Positions 26,579 to 33,045 of a stretch of 38,827 bases of DNA are shown in pieces. Position numbers and translations under genes: made by a program. Position 1 is the stretch's first letter; every line of letters starts with the position of its first letter. Location: positions 1 to 38,827 of the IMG/VR virus record IMGVR_UViG_3300032893_000159, one strand, 5' to 3'. The notes under the pieces were generated by a model that saw nothing but the letters and a program-made list of their open reading frames with translations, did not search any database and was not told where the DNA came from. The stretch comes from a virus.

Positions 26579-26930
26579 CATAGACTTCGACTTTGATCTT
26601 TCCTCCCTTAATGCAATACTTTTTCCAGTTGTAGATAGGCACCCCAATATTTTCGTGTCTATCGTTTTCAATGATTCCTGCGTCTATAAGACCATCCAAG
26701 ACAGCTTTGAATGAGTTTACTAGGTTGTCATAGTCCGGACGCACCCTAGAGAACCTAGTGAGAAAAATATTGGCAACCTTAAGGGGTCTTAGGGGCTTTT
26801 TTCCCATGCATGCGCACATGACGCCGAGCTTCCATTCTTGAGCTTCTTTCATTTTTACGGCCCAGTGGCGTCGACCGATCTGGTTCACAGTTTTTGGTAA
26901 ACCTGGTATCTCGAAGATTAGGGAATACAT
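26571..26930 (-). CDS. rusA: RusA-like Holliday junction resolvase
   Basis: 119 residues, family-typical length. The core RPDYDNLVNSFKAVLDG (64-80) and AGIIENDRHE (84-93) carry the Asp residues that bind Mg2+ in RusA. RusA cleaves four-way DNA junctions, here probably resolving recombination-generated concatemers before packaging. Sits alone on the minus strand between two plus-strand blocks, convergent by stop overlap with the zinc-ribbon gene. Confidence 0.9.
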   Translation of the reverse strand: MYSLIFEIPGLPKTVNQIGRRHWAVKMKEAQEWKLGVMCACMGKKPLRPLKVANIFLTRFSRVRPDYDNLVNSFKAVLDGLIDAGIIENDRHENIGVPIYNWKKYCIKGGKIKVEVYAT

Positions 26931-26956
26931 GATAAGATATTATGAAAGGAGATTTT

Positions 26957-27214
26957 ATGGCAATTGTACAGAAACAAGTTGATTATTGTCAGGAGTTAGA
27001 TTCTCTTTTGGCCGTTGTGGTGCAGATCACTGCAGATGTGATTCAAAAAAAGTCTCCATCTCAAGTTGTTCAAGACTCTGCATCTGCATTGCTTGCAGCA
27101 CTAACGGGGCTTTCTCAGTTAGGCGCTGAACTATCTAACCAAGTCGCACTGGACAATACGATTGCGTTAAAGCTTGGGGAGTTGAAACGAGCTCTAGCGC
27201 CGTCACTTCCATAA
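26957..27214 (+). CDS. Lysis-region small protein, 85 aa
   Basis: Start ATG 26957 has GGAG at 26948-26951; the ATG at 26942 lies before the site. Helical protein (VDYCQELDSLLAVVVQITADVIQKK; LLAALTGLSQLGAEL). It has no convincing membrane span. First gene of a block ending in the endolysin; similar small helical proteins precede lysis genes in T7-like and related phages. Function unknown. Confidence 0.6.
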   Translation: MAIVQKQVDYCQELDSLLAVVVQITADVIQKKSPSQVVQDSASALLAALTGLSQLGAELSNQVALDNTIALKLGELKRALAPSLP

Positions 27215-27225
27215 GGAGATGACTT

Positions 27226-27456
27226 ATGCCTAGTTGGGTATCTAGTGCTCTTATAAACTTAGGTGTTTGGGTTGTAGAGACGTACGGGGTTCCTTTCTTG
27301 GAAAGTAAGTTTTCATTTCTAACCCCGCTCTTGCAAGAGATCTTAGCTCTGGTGAAAGGAGCATCAAATGCACCTAGTCCGGCGTTAAGATCCGCAGCGG
27401 ATCATTACGTGTCTTTATCTGCTGTGGCAAATGCTCCTGTTTTAAAAAGTGAGTGA
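27226..27456 (+). CDS. Small amphipathic protein before the endolysin, 76 aa
   Basis: AAGGAGA precedes the ATG. Contains a hydrophobic/amphipathic N-terminal helix (WVSSALINLGVWVVETYGVP) and LTPLLQEILALVKG. Could be a holin-like or accessory lysis protein, but the helix is only marginally hydrophobic. Overlaps the endolysin start. Confidence 0.55.
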   Translation: MPSWVSSALINLGVWVVETYGVPFLESKFSFLTPLLQEILALVKGASNAPSPALRSAADHYVSLSAVANAPVLKSE

Positions 27457-27802
27457 AGTAGAAAAACAAAACGAATTTATTAGAAGCCTTGTTCGGTTTC
27501 TTACTTGGCTAGATTTAAATGGGTATCAATGCTCTTTAGGAGAGGCGTATAGGCCGCCGGAGCTAGCCAGGTTTTATGCTTTTGAGAGAGAAGGTATCGA
27601 AAGATCACGGCATTGTGATCGCATGGCGATTGATTTAAACATCTTTCGTCGTGGCGTATGGCTAACAACTGTGGAGGATTTAAGAGAATGTGGCACGTTT
27701 TGGGAGTCGTTATCCGTCCCAGGTCTTGAACACAAATGGGGGGGGCTTTTTAACCCTGCAGATACGGATCATTTTTCCATAGCTGATGGAGATAGAATGT
27801 AA
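27449..27802 (+). CDS. Endolysin, M15-type peptidoglycan peptidase
   Basis: 117 residues. GEAYRPPE near the start, SRHCDRMAID (53-62) supplying His55 and Asp62, Glu94 region (LEHKWGG) and DTDHF (105-109) with His108 fit the zinc-binding layout of M15/VanY-like L-Ala-D-Glu or D-Ala-D-Ala peptidases used as phage endolysins. No signal peptide, so it needs a holin, probably the next gene. GTG start overlaps the previous gene by eight bases. Confidence 0.85.
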   Translation: MSEVEKQNEFIRSLVRFLTWLDLNGYQCSLGEAYRPPELARFYAFEREGIERSRHCDRMAIDLNIFRRGVWLTTVEDLRECGTFWESLSVPGLEHKWGGLFNPADTDHFSIADGDRM

Positions 27803-28039
27803 GTGGACAATGTAGAGAAATTGCTTAACGCCCATGACGCTGAAGATGAAAGACGCTTTAGAGAGATCTCGCGCAGACTTGAAAACATTGAATTAGCTCT
27901 TAAAGAACTTTCAGAGTTTAAGGCAGAAATGGTGTACTCCGCAAAGGGAGTTAGCATTGTAGTTGGATCTCTTTTTGGTTTTGCATCACTTGTTGCAAGC
28001 TCAGTTGTGGCTTATTTTTTAACCTACAAGTTTCATTAG
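27803..28039 (+). CDS. Holin-like protein: coiled coil plus C-terminal membrane helix
   Basis: 78 residues. Charged heptad-like N-terminal half (RRFREISRRLENIELALKEL), then one long hydrophobic span (VSIVVGSLFGFASLVASSVVAYFL) ending at a short basic tail. This is the XhlA/holin-associated layout. Starts at GTG 27803 immediately after the endolysin stop, so it is the best holin or holin partner candidate. Its TAG overlaps the convergent gene's stop. Confidence 0.68.
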   Translation: MDNVEKLLNAHDAEDERRFREISRRLENIELALKELSEFKAEMVYSAKGVSIVVGSLFGFASLVASSVVAYFLTYKFH

Positions 28040-28332
28040 TTCACAAGGTCTTCTGCATGTTCATCAAGCAAGAGCTCTTCGACGCGTTCGATTCGACCGA
28101 TGAGATCTTTCATACTTTCGGCAATGACTTTTAAGCGCTGAGTCGCAGCGGCATCTCCTTCTATGAGGGTACCGAGCTTATCTTGGTCAGTTCTATCAAA
28201 GCGCACAAGATCATGCTCTACAGTGAATGGCGTGTCGCACTGCAAGCAGCGTTTGGAGTCTTTAGGAAGTGAGGCTAAGTCTTTAAAGATAGTAAACGCA
28301 CCGCATTCAGGGCATTCAAACTCAAAAGACAT
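28036..28332 (-). CDS. Zinc-ribbon/coiled-coil protein, 98 aa
   Basis: N-terminal CPEC...CLQC zinc ribbon (residues 8-32) followed by a long helix (AAATQRLKVIAESMKDLIGRIERVEELLLDE). Could be a transcription-related or regulatory adaptor. There is no ribosome binding site; two overlapping TATAGT -10 motifs lie 12-23 bases upstream, implying a very short leader. Confidence 0.6.
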   Translation of the reverse strand: MSFEFECPECGAFTIFKDLASLPKDSKRCLQCDTPFTVEHDLVRFDRTDQDKLGTLIEGDAAATQRLKVIAESMKDLIGRIERVEELLLDEHAEDLVN

Positions 28333-28344
28333 AAGTCTAATTTT

Positions 28345-28356
28345 ACTATACTATAG
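28345..28356 (-). promoter_or_regulatory. Putative promoter -10 (TATAGT, doubled)
   Basis: On the minus strand CTATAGTATAGT contains two overlapping TATAGT boxes, the same -10 form used before the gene at 35588. Spacing to the ATG at 28332 leaves a leader of only about 5-10 bases. A -35 box is weak. Confidence 0.4.
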
Positions 28357-28385
28357 AAATTAAATCGGAATCGCTAAGGACAAGA

Positions 28386-28449
28386 CAGAAAGCGGGGTGG
28401 AACTAACTAGTGAGAGCTAGTTTGAAGCTACACCCCGTTTTCGTTTCTG
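28386..28449. terminator. Three-part hairpin, probable bidirectional terminator
   Basis: Nested helices: CAGAAA/TTTCTG (28386-28391 with 28444-28449), CGGGGTG/CACCCCG (28393-28399 with 28431-28437) and AACTAG/CTAGTT (28405-28410 with 28417-28422). On the plus strand it is followed by TTTTCGTTT; on the minus strand it starts right after the stop of the gene ending at 28453. It would close the leftward block and stop rightward readthrough from the lysis genes. Confidence 0.6.
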
Positions 28450-28452
28450 CCG

Positions 28453-28683
28453 CTAATAGAAAGTTTTTTTCGTCCAAGGAAATTTTAAGTCCCCATCCCT
28501 AAGTCTTACGTAAGTTCTCCATGCGCGTTCACGTTCGCAGACGTCTGCATCGGGTTTCCATTCTCTGCCATTGTCGTGACGACCGTAGCAGCAGGAGCCG
28601 AAGATTTTGCTACCCCTAGAGTTTTGCATTTCATTTGGTTGCAGAGCTTTCCAATGTTCATACGCTTCACGAAGGTGATCCAT
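28453..28683 (-). CDS. Hypothetical protein, 76 aa
   Basis: Helical N-terminus (MDHLREAYEHWKALQP), a Cys pair (CC, residues 31-32), basic middle and aromatic C-terminus (KFPWTKKTFY). No recognized family. Last gene before the hairpin terminator; probably early, with its neighbours. Confidence 0.55.
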   Translation of the reverse strand: MDHLREAYEHWKALQPNEMQNSRGSKIFGSCCYGRHDNGREWKPDADVCERERAWRTYVRLRDGDLKFPWTKKTFY

Positions 28684-28692
28684 TTCATAAAG

Positions 28693-28860
28693 CTATTCCT
28701 TCTTAACATCTTCAGTCAAAGGTTTGAAAGAACGCTGGCCTGCTTCGTAGCCTTTAGAGAAAGCGCGTTGAATAAGCTTTAGAATTTCAATTTCAATTTG
28801 AGTCATTTGAGGTTCCATTTTTTCTAGCTCTTGAGAGAGCAGTTCAATTTCAGTGGGCAT
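28693..28860 (-). CDS. Coiled-coil small protein, 55 aa
   Basis: Start ATG 28860 overlaps the end of the annealing-protein gene (GATGCCCACTGA); the TTG at 28884 is less likely. Mostly one acidic-to-basic helix (EIELLSQELEKMEPQ, IEIEILKLIQRAF). Probably co-translated with the recombination protein; function unknown. Confidence 0.55.
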   Translation of the reverse strand: MPTEIELLSQELEKMEPQMTQIEIEILKLIQRAFSKGYEAGQRSFKPLTEDVKKE

Positions 28861-29467
28861 CGGACACTTTGGGGAAAGCTTCAATGTTTTGTGTGAGCTT
28901 TTGATATTGAAAGTAATTTAGATCACGCGTGTGCTCGAGTCCTATGGCTTCTAGCTGACGCCTTACATCTTGTTCGTCCCAGCCGTGTTTCTTAGCAATG
29001 GCCCAGAGTCGTTTTAATTGAGCTTCGCTTATGCCTTCTGAACGCAGCGCTGGAGGCTTAGCTTGAATGGCCGGTTTTTCGCTGACGTTGGCTTGAGCAG
29101 CGTGTCGAACAGGTTCAATAGGGGCATCGGCTAGGTCTTCAGCTTCATTGAGCTCATCACCACAAAATGCAGTCCCATAACCACAGAGCGCTAAGGCTCT
29201 GCCTATAGCTCCTGTTTCGCAGGTTTCGAATGGAAACATTTTTCTTTCGCTGTTAAGGCTCTTGTGAGCCATAGCGATCACACGCCCAGATTCATCTTTT
29301 ATTTCGGCTAAGAATGCGCCTAGCTCTTTATCAAATGAAGTTTCTATCGCCCAGGTAGGATGTTCATACCTAAACCAAACTATTCTATATGCTACTTGTA
29401 AGTAATCGCGACCCTTTAAGTCCATTAAAGGAACTTGCAATTCCGCTGAGACGTTGAAAGTTTTCAT
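28850..29467 (-). CDS. Single-strand DNA annealing protein (ERF/Rad52-like)
   Basis: 205 residues from ATG 29467, which has AGAAGG six bases upstream; the ATG at 29503 has its purine-rich site touching the start codon. The segment ETGAIGRALALCGYGT (about residues 115-130) is the hallmark of phage annealing proteins related to ERF/Rad52, preceded by beta strands (YLQVAYRIVWFRYEHPTWAIET). The C-terminus (ISEAQLKRLWAIAKKHGWDEQDVRRQL) is the small helical domain often appended. It would promote strand annealing during recombination-dependent replication. Confidence 0.82.
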   Translation of the reverse strand: MKTFNVSAELQVPLMDLKGRDYLQVAYRIVWFRYEHPTWAIETSFDKELGAFLAEIKDESGRVIAMAHKSLNSERKMFPFETCETGAIGRALALCGYGTAFCGDELNEAEDLADAPIEPVRHAAQANVSEKPAIQAKPPALRSEGISEAQLKRLWAIAKKHGWDEQDVRRQLEAIGLEHTRDLNYFQYQKLTQNIEAFPKVSDAH

Positions 29468-29525
29468 AGACGGCCTTCTAGGATCTCGGTACCATTCATA
29501 CATCCTTCTTTCTTGTGGTTAACAC

Positions 29526-29557
29526 GGGAACCGCTCTTCGCCATGGGAGCGGTTTCC
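29526..29557. other. 11-bp hairpin upstream of the annealing-protein gene
   Basis: GGGAACCGCTC (29526-29536) pairs with GAGCGGTTTCC (29547-29557) with one G-U, loop of ten bases. It lies in the leader of the leftward annealing-protein gene. No T-tract follows on either strand, so it is more likely an RNA leader structure than a terminator. Confidence 0.5.
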
Positions 29558-29658
29558 TAGTCTTCATAAAAACTCACCCAAATGAGAGCAGTGCTCATGA
29601 TCAGAACCGGAAGCACGAACAAGAGCCCTGCAATTTCACAGATGTGATTATTTGTCAT
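29557..29658 (-). CDS. Possible 33-aa membrane peptide
   Basis: ATG 29658 to TAG encodes MTNNHICEIAGLLFVLPVLI and a further hydrophobic run (MSTALIWVSF), one clear membrane span. It begins just after the upstream terminator T-tract and lacks a ribosome binding site, so its expression is doubtful. May be fortuitous. Confidence 0.3.
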   Translation of the reverse strand: MTNNHICEIAGLLFVLPVLIMSTALIWVSFYED

Positions 29659-29661
29659 AAA

Positions 29662-29704
29662 AACAAAAAGGGCTCTAGGTGTCTTGGGAGAACCTAAAGC
29701 CCTT
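29662..29704 (-). terminator. Rho-independent terminator of the repeat-protein operon
   Basis: On the minus strand AAGGGCTTTAGGT pairs with ACCTAGAGCCCTT (7 bp, one mismatch, 5 bp; 11-base loop), followed by TTTTTGTTTTT. It lies about 70 bases after the glycosyltransferase stop at 29772, marking the end of the ten-gene operon. Confidence 0.8.
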
Positions 29705-29771
29705 AAAATCCCCGTTGTCGTTTGGGGAAAACTTTTACCCAAGACTTGAGAATTCTTTTAAATCATTTTTC

Positions 29772-30653
29772 TTAGAAGTAAAACTCTTTTTTCGAATTTT
29801 TTGCATGCTCTAACCACAAACCGTGATCCGCTTGTTTGCGTGGAATTGTGTCGACGATACGAGCCCATTGCTTCGACAGAAAACACAGCATGCGACTCCA
29901 TTCAACAATGCCTTTAAAGGACAGAGGAAACTTCGAAGTTTTCAGCATGATCGAGCGATTATGAACAAACTGCTTTCGACGCTGCAGCTTTGAGCTAAAG
30001 GCCCAAATGCCGTCGGTGTGTTTATTGTAGCGGCTCATGACTTTATGCAATTGCTTAGCTTTGCCGTGCTGTCTAGCCCAGAAGAGAAGGCCCCAGTCCC
30101 AATGAGTTAAATTTTTCATTTGCTCCGGTAGAGGCATGATCATCGACTTTCGGTACATGACAGAAGATGTGTGCAGTGGAGTGTTTAGAAAGAATGCCTT
30201 AAGAGTGAGATCACGCTTTGTTAAACGCGGGGATATTGATCTAGAGGCCGTGCTTACGTTTACAGTTTCAATTTGATGTCCGCAGACAGAATATTGCGGA
30301 TGAGACACCATGAAAGCGACCTGTTCGCATAATTTCTCAGAGTCTAGCCAGCAATCGTCACCATCTAGAAGAGCAATGTATGTTCCTCGGCAATGAGATA
30401 AAGCATCTAGAAAGTTAGGCATGATTCCTATGTTTCTATTACGTGCGATTAGGTGCACATCTTTAAAGTGTGGTTCAAATTCTGTTATGATCTCTAATGT
30501 TCCGTCAGTAGATCCGTCATCTGCAATGATGAGTTCATATTCAATGGCTTTTTGCTTAAGTATGCTTCTTAACGCAGTGCCAATGGTTTTGGCATGCTGG
30601 TAGCTGATCAGAAGTATACTTACTAGCGGATCAGCCATTTCCACTGTAGTCAT
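29772..30653 (-). CDS. Family 2 glycosyltransferase
   Basis: 293 residues. GT2 pattern: VSILLISYQHAKTIGTALRSIL, then DDGSTDGT (45-52) for nucleotide binding, ARNRNIGI, and DGDD (97-100) as the DxD motif, followed by HWDWGLLFWARQHGK typical of phage and capsule-type GT2 enzymes. Inverting transfer of a sugar from a nucleotide donor; acceptor unknown. Last gene of the leftward operon, two bases after the preceding stop, with AAGGAAA before the ATG. Confidence 0.88.
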   Translation of the reverse strand: MTTVEMADPLVSILLISYQHAKTIGTALRSILKQKAIEYELIIADDGSTDGTLEIITEFEPHFKDVHLIARNRNIGIMPNFLDALSHCRGTYIALLDGDDCWLDSEKLCEQVAFMVSHPQYSVCGHQIETVNVSTASRSISPRLTKRDLTLKAFFLNTPLHTSSVMYRKSMIMPLPEQMKNLTHWDWGLLFWARQHGKAKQLHKVMSRYNKHTDGIWAFSSKLQRRKQFVHNRSIMLKTSKFPLSFKGIVEWSRMLCFLSKQWARIVDTIPRKQADHGLWLEHAKNSKKEFYF

Positions 30654-30655
30654 TT

Positions 30656-30895
30656 CTATTTCCTTGTGTATTTTTCTAAAAAGTCCCGGGCTTTTTTTCC
30701 ATCAGTGGCGAAATCGTTATCTATTCCCCGTAAGCGAGAATATTTATCGGCATAAAATGCAATCACTTCTCTTGCGGCAGCGAGTTCATCAAGAAGGGGT
30801 TTAATCTTTGCGTTGGCCAATTCTCCCGCTCTTTTTGCGCCATATTCTGTAAGATACGGCTCAAAATCTTTAGTTTTAAATCGAAAACCGCTCAT
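30656..30895 (-). CDS. Hypothetical protein, 79 aa
   Basis: Helical, charged, no Cys or membrane span. ATGA overlap with the gene upstream. Its end (FLEKYTRK) resembles the end of the preceding protein (WLEKYTREKK), as the shared DNA also contains the next gene's ribosome site. Function unknown. Confidence 0.55.
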   Translation of the reverse strand: MSGFRFKTKDFEPYLTEYGAKRAGELANAKIKPLLDELAAAREVIAFYADKYSRLRGIDNDFATDGKKARDFLEKYTRK

Positions 30896-31095
30896 TTCTT
30901 TTCCCTTGTATACTTTTCTAGCCAGGCATCTTTTTCAAAAAGATATTTTTCGCTAATATCTTGCCAATTGGAGATTAGAAACTCTGCCTCTACTACAGCT
31001 TCAGCCAGTCGTCGCACTATTGCCGATGGTGGAGTAGCGTTCTCCATGCTGTAAATGGCCAACAACGCTTTCGCAATTTCCACAGTGCTTCTCAT
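30892..31095 (-). CDS. Hypothetical protein, 67 aa
   Basis: Helical protein (VEIAKALLAIYSMEN, AIVRRLAEAVVEAEFLI), acidic/basic mix, ending LEKYTREKK. ATGA overlaps both sides. No known family. Co-translated member of the operon. Confidence 0.55.
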   Translation of the reverse strand: MRSTVEIAKALLAIYSMENATPPSAIVRRLAEAVVEAEFLISNWQDISEKYLFEKDAWLEKYTREKK

Positions 31096-31895
31096 TCCTT
31101 TGGCTTCTTACATTCTTTTAAAAGTTCTATAAGCTTATCTGCAAATTTTTGATAAGTAGCGTCCTGTGCTTTCGTCGCCGCCCACGCCGCCGCCTCCGCC
31201 GCCTCCGCCGCCTCCGCCGCCTCCGCCGCCGCCCACGCCGCCGCCCACGCCGCCGCCCACGCCTCCCCCGCCGCCCCCGCCGCCGCCCACGCCGCCCCCG
31301 CCGCCGCCTTCGTCGCCGCCTTCGCCGCCTCCGCCGCCCACGCCGCCGCCCACGCCGCCTCCGCCGCCGCCCGCGCCGCCTCCCCTGCCGCCGCCCCCGC
31401 CGCCGCCTTCGCCGCCGCCCCCGCCGCCGCCCGCGCCGCCCGCGCCGTCTCCCACGCCTTGTTAAATTCTCTTTGCGTTGAATTGGGGTTTTTATACAAA
31501 GCAATTACTGTGTCGATACTATTTTTTACGTCTGGAAATTTCCTATGATCAAACTTATCTAGCGTTGATTCAAGCACATAAATCAAAAAGGGGGCTTTTA
31601 CTTTTTCTAAGTCCGCACCCACATTAATCGCCGATAAGAATTTCTCTGGCCATTCTTTGGCAATGTCATTTGGCAATCCTTCAAAAATAGTATCCTCTAG
31701 TCTCGCCAGCCATTCTGGAATTCCAAGCTCTTTTTCGTACGATTTGTGATCATCTGAGTGAATTGTGCATCCAACGGCGCAGCCCTTACCATCTTCCCAG
31801 TATTTGCCTTTGATGATTTCATCGGCGATAAAGTGTGCGTGAACACGTTCTAAGTATTTCTGTTTAACCGATTCTTTTCCGTGAAATGCAATCAT
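31092..31895 (-). CDS. Protein with conserved N-terminal domain and long Ala-rich repeat
   Basis: 267 residues. Residues 1-145 form an ordinary domain (IAFHGKESVKQKYLERVHAH, GCAVGCTIHSDD, LGIPEWLARLEDTIFEGLP, KEWPEKFLSAINVGADL) that I recall as widespread but unassigned in bacteria and phages. Residues about 150-242 are Ala-Ala-X repeats with X = Trp, Glu, Gly, Lys, Arg or Thr, likely a long helix, encoded by a GC-rich GCC-type triplet array at 31170-31450. A charged helix (YQKFADKLIELLKECKK) closes it. ATGA overlaps on both sides. Function unknown. Confidence 0.75.
   Translation of the reverse strand: MIAFHGKESVKQKYLERVHAHFIADEIIKGKYWEDGKGCAVGCTIHSDDHKSYEKELGIPEWLARLEDTIFEGLPNDIAKEWPEKFLSAINVGADLEKVKAPFLIYVLESTLDKFDHRKFPDVKNSIDTVIALYKNPNSTQREFNKAWETARAARAAAGAAAKAAAGAAAGEAARAAAEAAWAAAWAAEAAKAATKAAAGAAWAAAGAAGEAWAAAWAAAWAAAEAAEAAEAAEAAAWAATKAQDATYQKFADKLIELLKECKKPKE
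31170..31450. repeat. GC-rich GCC-type triplet array
   Basis: About 280 bp of near-perfect GCCGCC triplets with scattered variants, far more GC-rich than the rest of the genome. It stays in frame within the Ala-rich protein gene and produces long spurious ORFs in every other frame. Confidence 0.9.
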
Positions 31896-32068
31896 TTCTT
31901 CAGCTCCTTCTGCGGATTAAGAATGTTCAAAGCGTCTTCAATTTCTTCCAAGAGTTGTTGCTTCTTTTTGTTTTCATCATCAGACAATGAATATGATCTT
32001 ATAATCTCGATAGAGGTCCGCATCAGTACGCCGATGAGAATCAGTCTTTGTTCATTGGAAAGGGTCAT
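31892..32068 (-). CDS. Small helical protein, 58 aa
   Basis: ATG 32068 (CAT at 32066-32068) sits in an ATGA overlap with the end of the repeat ORF. Sequence MTLSNEQRLILIGVLMRTSI then a charged helix (DENKKKQQLLEEIEDALNIL). Overlaps the next gene by ATGA. Function unknown; the start choice relies on the overlap pattern of the operon. An N-terminal extension through the repeat array in another frame is the alternative. Confidence 0.6.
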   Translation of the reverse strand: MTLSNEQRLILIGVLMRTSIEIIRSYSLSDDENKKKQQLLEEIEDALNILNPQKELKK

Positions 32069-32316
32069 GCCGACCGCGACCGCGACCGCGACCACGACCA
32101 CGACCGCGACCCCGACCGCGACCCCGACCCCGACCCCGACCCCGACCACGACCCCGACCACGACCGCGACCACGACCACGACCACGACCGCGACCCCGAC
32201 CGCGACCCCGACCCCGACCCCGACCCCGACCACGACCACGACCACGACCGCGACCACGACCCCGACCGCGACCACGACCCCGACCATTTGGGTTTTCGAT
32301 TGTCTTGAATTCTCAT
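32065..32316 (-). CDS. Trp-Ser/Arg-Ser/Gly-Ser dipeptide-repeat protein, 83 aa
   Basis: A short non-repetitive start (MRIQDNRKPK) is followed by 36 dipeptides, each Ser preceded by Trp, Arg or Gly, ending SRSA. The frame is chosen because both its ATG (32316) and its stop (32065) form ATGA overlaps with the neighbouring genes, the rule in this operon. Encoded by the hexanucleotide array. The amphipathic Trp/Arg/Ser pattern is compatible with membrane, nucleic acid or glycan binding, but no family is known to me. Competing frames give Val-rich or Asp-rich ORFs. Confidence 0.5.
   Translation of the reverse strand: MRIQDNRKPKWSGSWSRSGSWSRSWSWSWSGSGSGSGSRSGSRSWSWSWSRSWSGSWSGSGSGSGSRSGSRSWSWSRSRSRSA
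32071..32286. repeat. Hexanucleotide tandem array, 36 units of CGACCN
   Basis: Exactly 36 copies of CGACC followed by A, G or C (never T). The order of the last base repeats at a higher level: units 4-13 and 18-27 are identical (A A G C G C C C C A), so an 84-bp block was duplicated. The unit length keeps any reading frame, so slippage changes length without frameshift. Confidence 0.95.
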
Positions 32317-32573
32317 TTGCTTTGACCGAAAGATTCAATGGCTGAAGTCATGACATACCATTCTTTGTACCCAAGCTTCTGTTCGTCTTTGTAAGACTTG
32401 TCTGACCATGGGCCCGTTTCGTAAACGATGGCTGGATCTTCTAGAAGGACATATTTACGATTTACGCCTATAAGAATGCCCGTATAGAAATAGTTGGCGC
32501 AGAAAAGTGTAACTTTCTGTCCAAGTAATTTCATCAATCCTTCATTCTCTACGTTTCTGATTATTTTTTTCAT
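32313..32573 (-). CDS. Hypothetical protein, small beta domain, 86 aa
   Basis: GGAGGTGA upstream of ATG 32573. LLGQKVTLFCANYFYTGILI and NRKYVLLEDPAIVYETG suggest a small beta-barrel (Sm/SH3-like), seen in unassigned phage proteins. ATGA overlaps with both neighbours. Function unknown. Confidence 0.6.
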   Translation of the reverse strand: MKKIIRNVENEGLMKLLGQKVTLFCANYFYTGILIGVNRKYVLLEDPAIVYETGPWSDKSYKDEQKLGYKEWYVMTSAIESFGQSK

Positions 32574-32722
32574 CTCTCACCTCCAAACTTTAGCTGCGGG
32601 TAGGCTATAGTCACGTTAACAATTCCTACCGACGTCGGGGTGGTAACATCGGACACCCCTCTGCATTCGCCAGTTACAGGCTCATTAGTTTCGCGGTATG
32701 GTCGCCGCAGCTTAAAAATCAT
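32570..32722 (-). CDS. Hypothetical protein, 50 aa
   Basis: Start ATG 32722 chosen for its ATGA overlap with the upstream stop; the upstream in-frame start at 32752 is inside the neighbour. Basic N-terminus (MIFKLRRPYRETNEP), Ser/Thr/Val-rich rest. No known motif. Confidence 0.5.
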   Translation of the reverse strand: MIFKLRRPYRETNEPVTGECRGVSDVTTPTSVGIVNVTIAYPQLKFGGER

Positions 32723-33045
32723 TTCCGTTTCACCTCGACAAATTCCAGCCATCCGGGTTTTTCTCTAGTGCTGACTTGTCTGTAGCCGGTAAAATCAATT
32801 TTGGATGTTTCGTCAAAAGAACTGGCAAGTTCATACACCCAAATCCTTCTGCGTTTCTTCTTCACTAATCGTCGGCATTGATTAACATAAATCGTTGGGA
32901 TATTAGCGTGCTCATTTGGCTTATCCAATTTCACTATAACGACGGGCTTTCCAAGTCCGTATGCTGAATATACTGTTCCTTTAGCACCAAACAAATCTTT
33001 GTCGTGATCATAAACAGAAACTCTATCCCCGACCTTAAACTTCAT
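32719..33045 (-). CDS. KOW/SH3-like small domain protein, 108 aa
   Basis: KFKVGDRVSVYDHDKDLFGAKGTVYSAYGLGKPVVIVKLD is a KOW/SH3-like beta-barrel pattern, followed by CRRLVKKKRRR, a basic stretch that may bind nucleic acid. ATGA overlaps on both sides. Role unknown. Confidence 0.6.
   Translation of the reverse strand: MKFKVGDRVSVYDHDKDLFGAKGTVYSAYGLGKPVVIVKLDKPNEHANIPTIYVNQCRRLVKKKRRRIWVYELASSFDETSKIDFTGYRQVSTREKPGWLEFVEVKRK

Noticed and set aside
28080-28110. tRNA-like GTTCGATTC
   Set aside because: Lies within a coding region and has no acceptor or anticodon arm around it. No tRNA gene was recognized in the window.
31127-31504. Arg/Gly-, Gly- and Pro-rich ORFs over the GCC array
   Set aside because: All are shadow frames of the Ala-rich gene; no start signals and extreme composition.
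32071-32286. CRISPR-like array
   Set aside because: Units are only 6 bp and contiguous with no spacers and no cas genes.
32048-32308. Asp-Arg/Asp-Pro dipeptide ORF on the plus strand
   Set aside because: Opposite strand to the operon, no ribosome binding site; an artefact of the repeat being open in several frames.
31892-32338. Val-rich hydrophobic ORF (148 aa) across the hexanucleotide array
   Set aside because: It runs through the array in a frame whose start lies inside the preceding gene; the neighbouring frame is bounded by ATGA overlaps on both sides, which fits the operon better. It cannot be excluded without proteomics.
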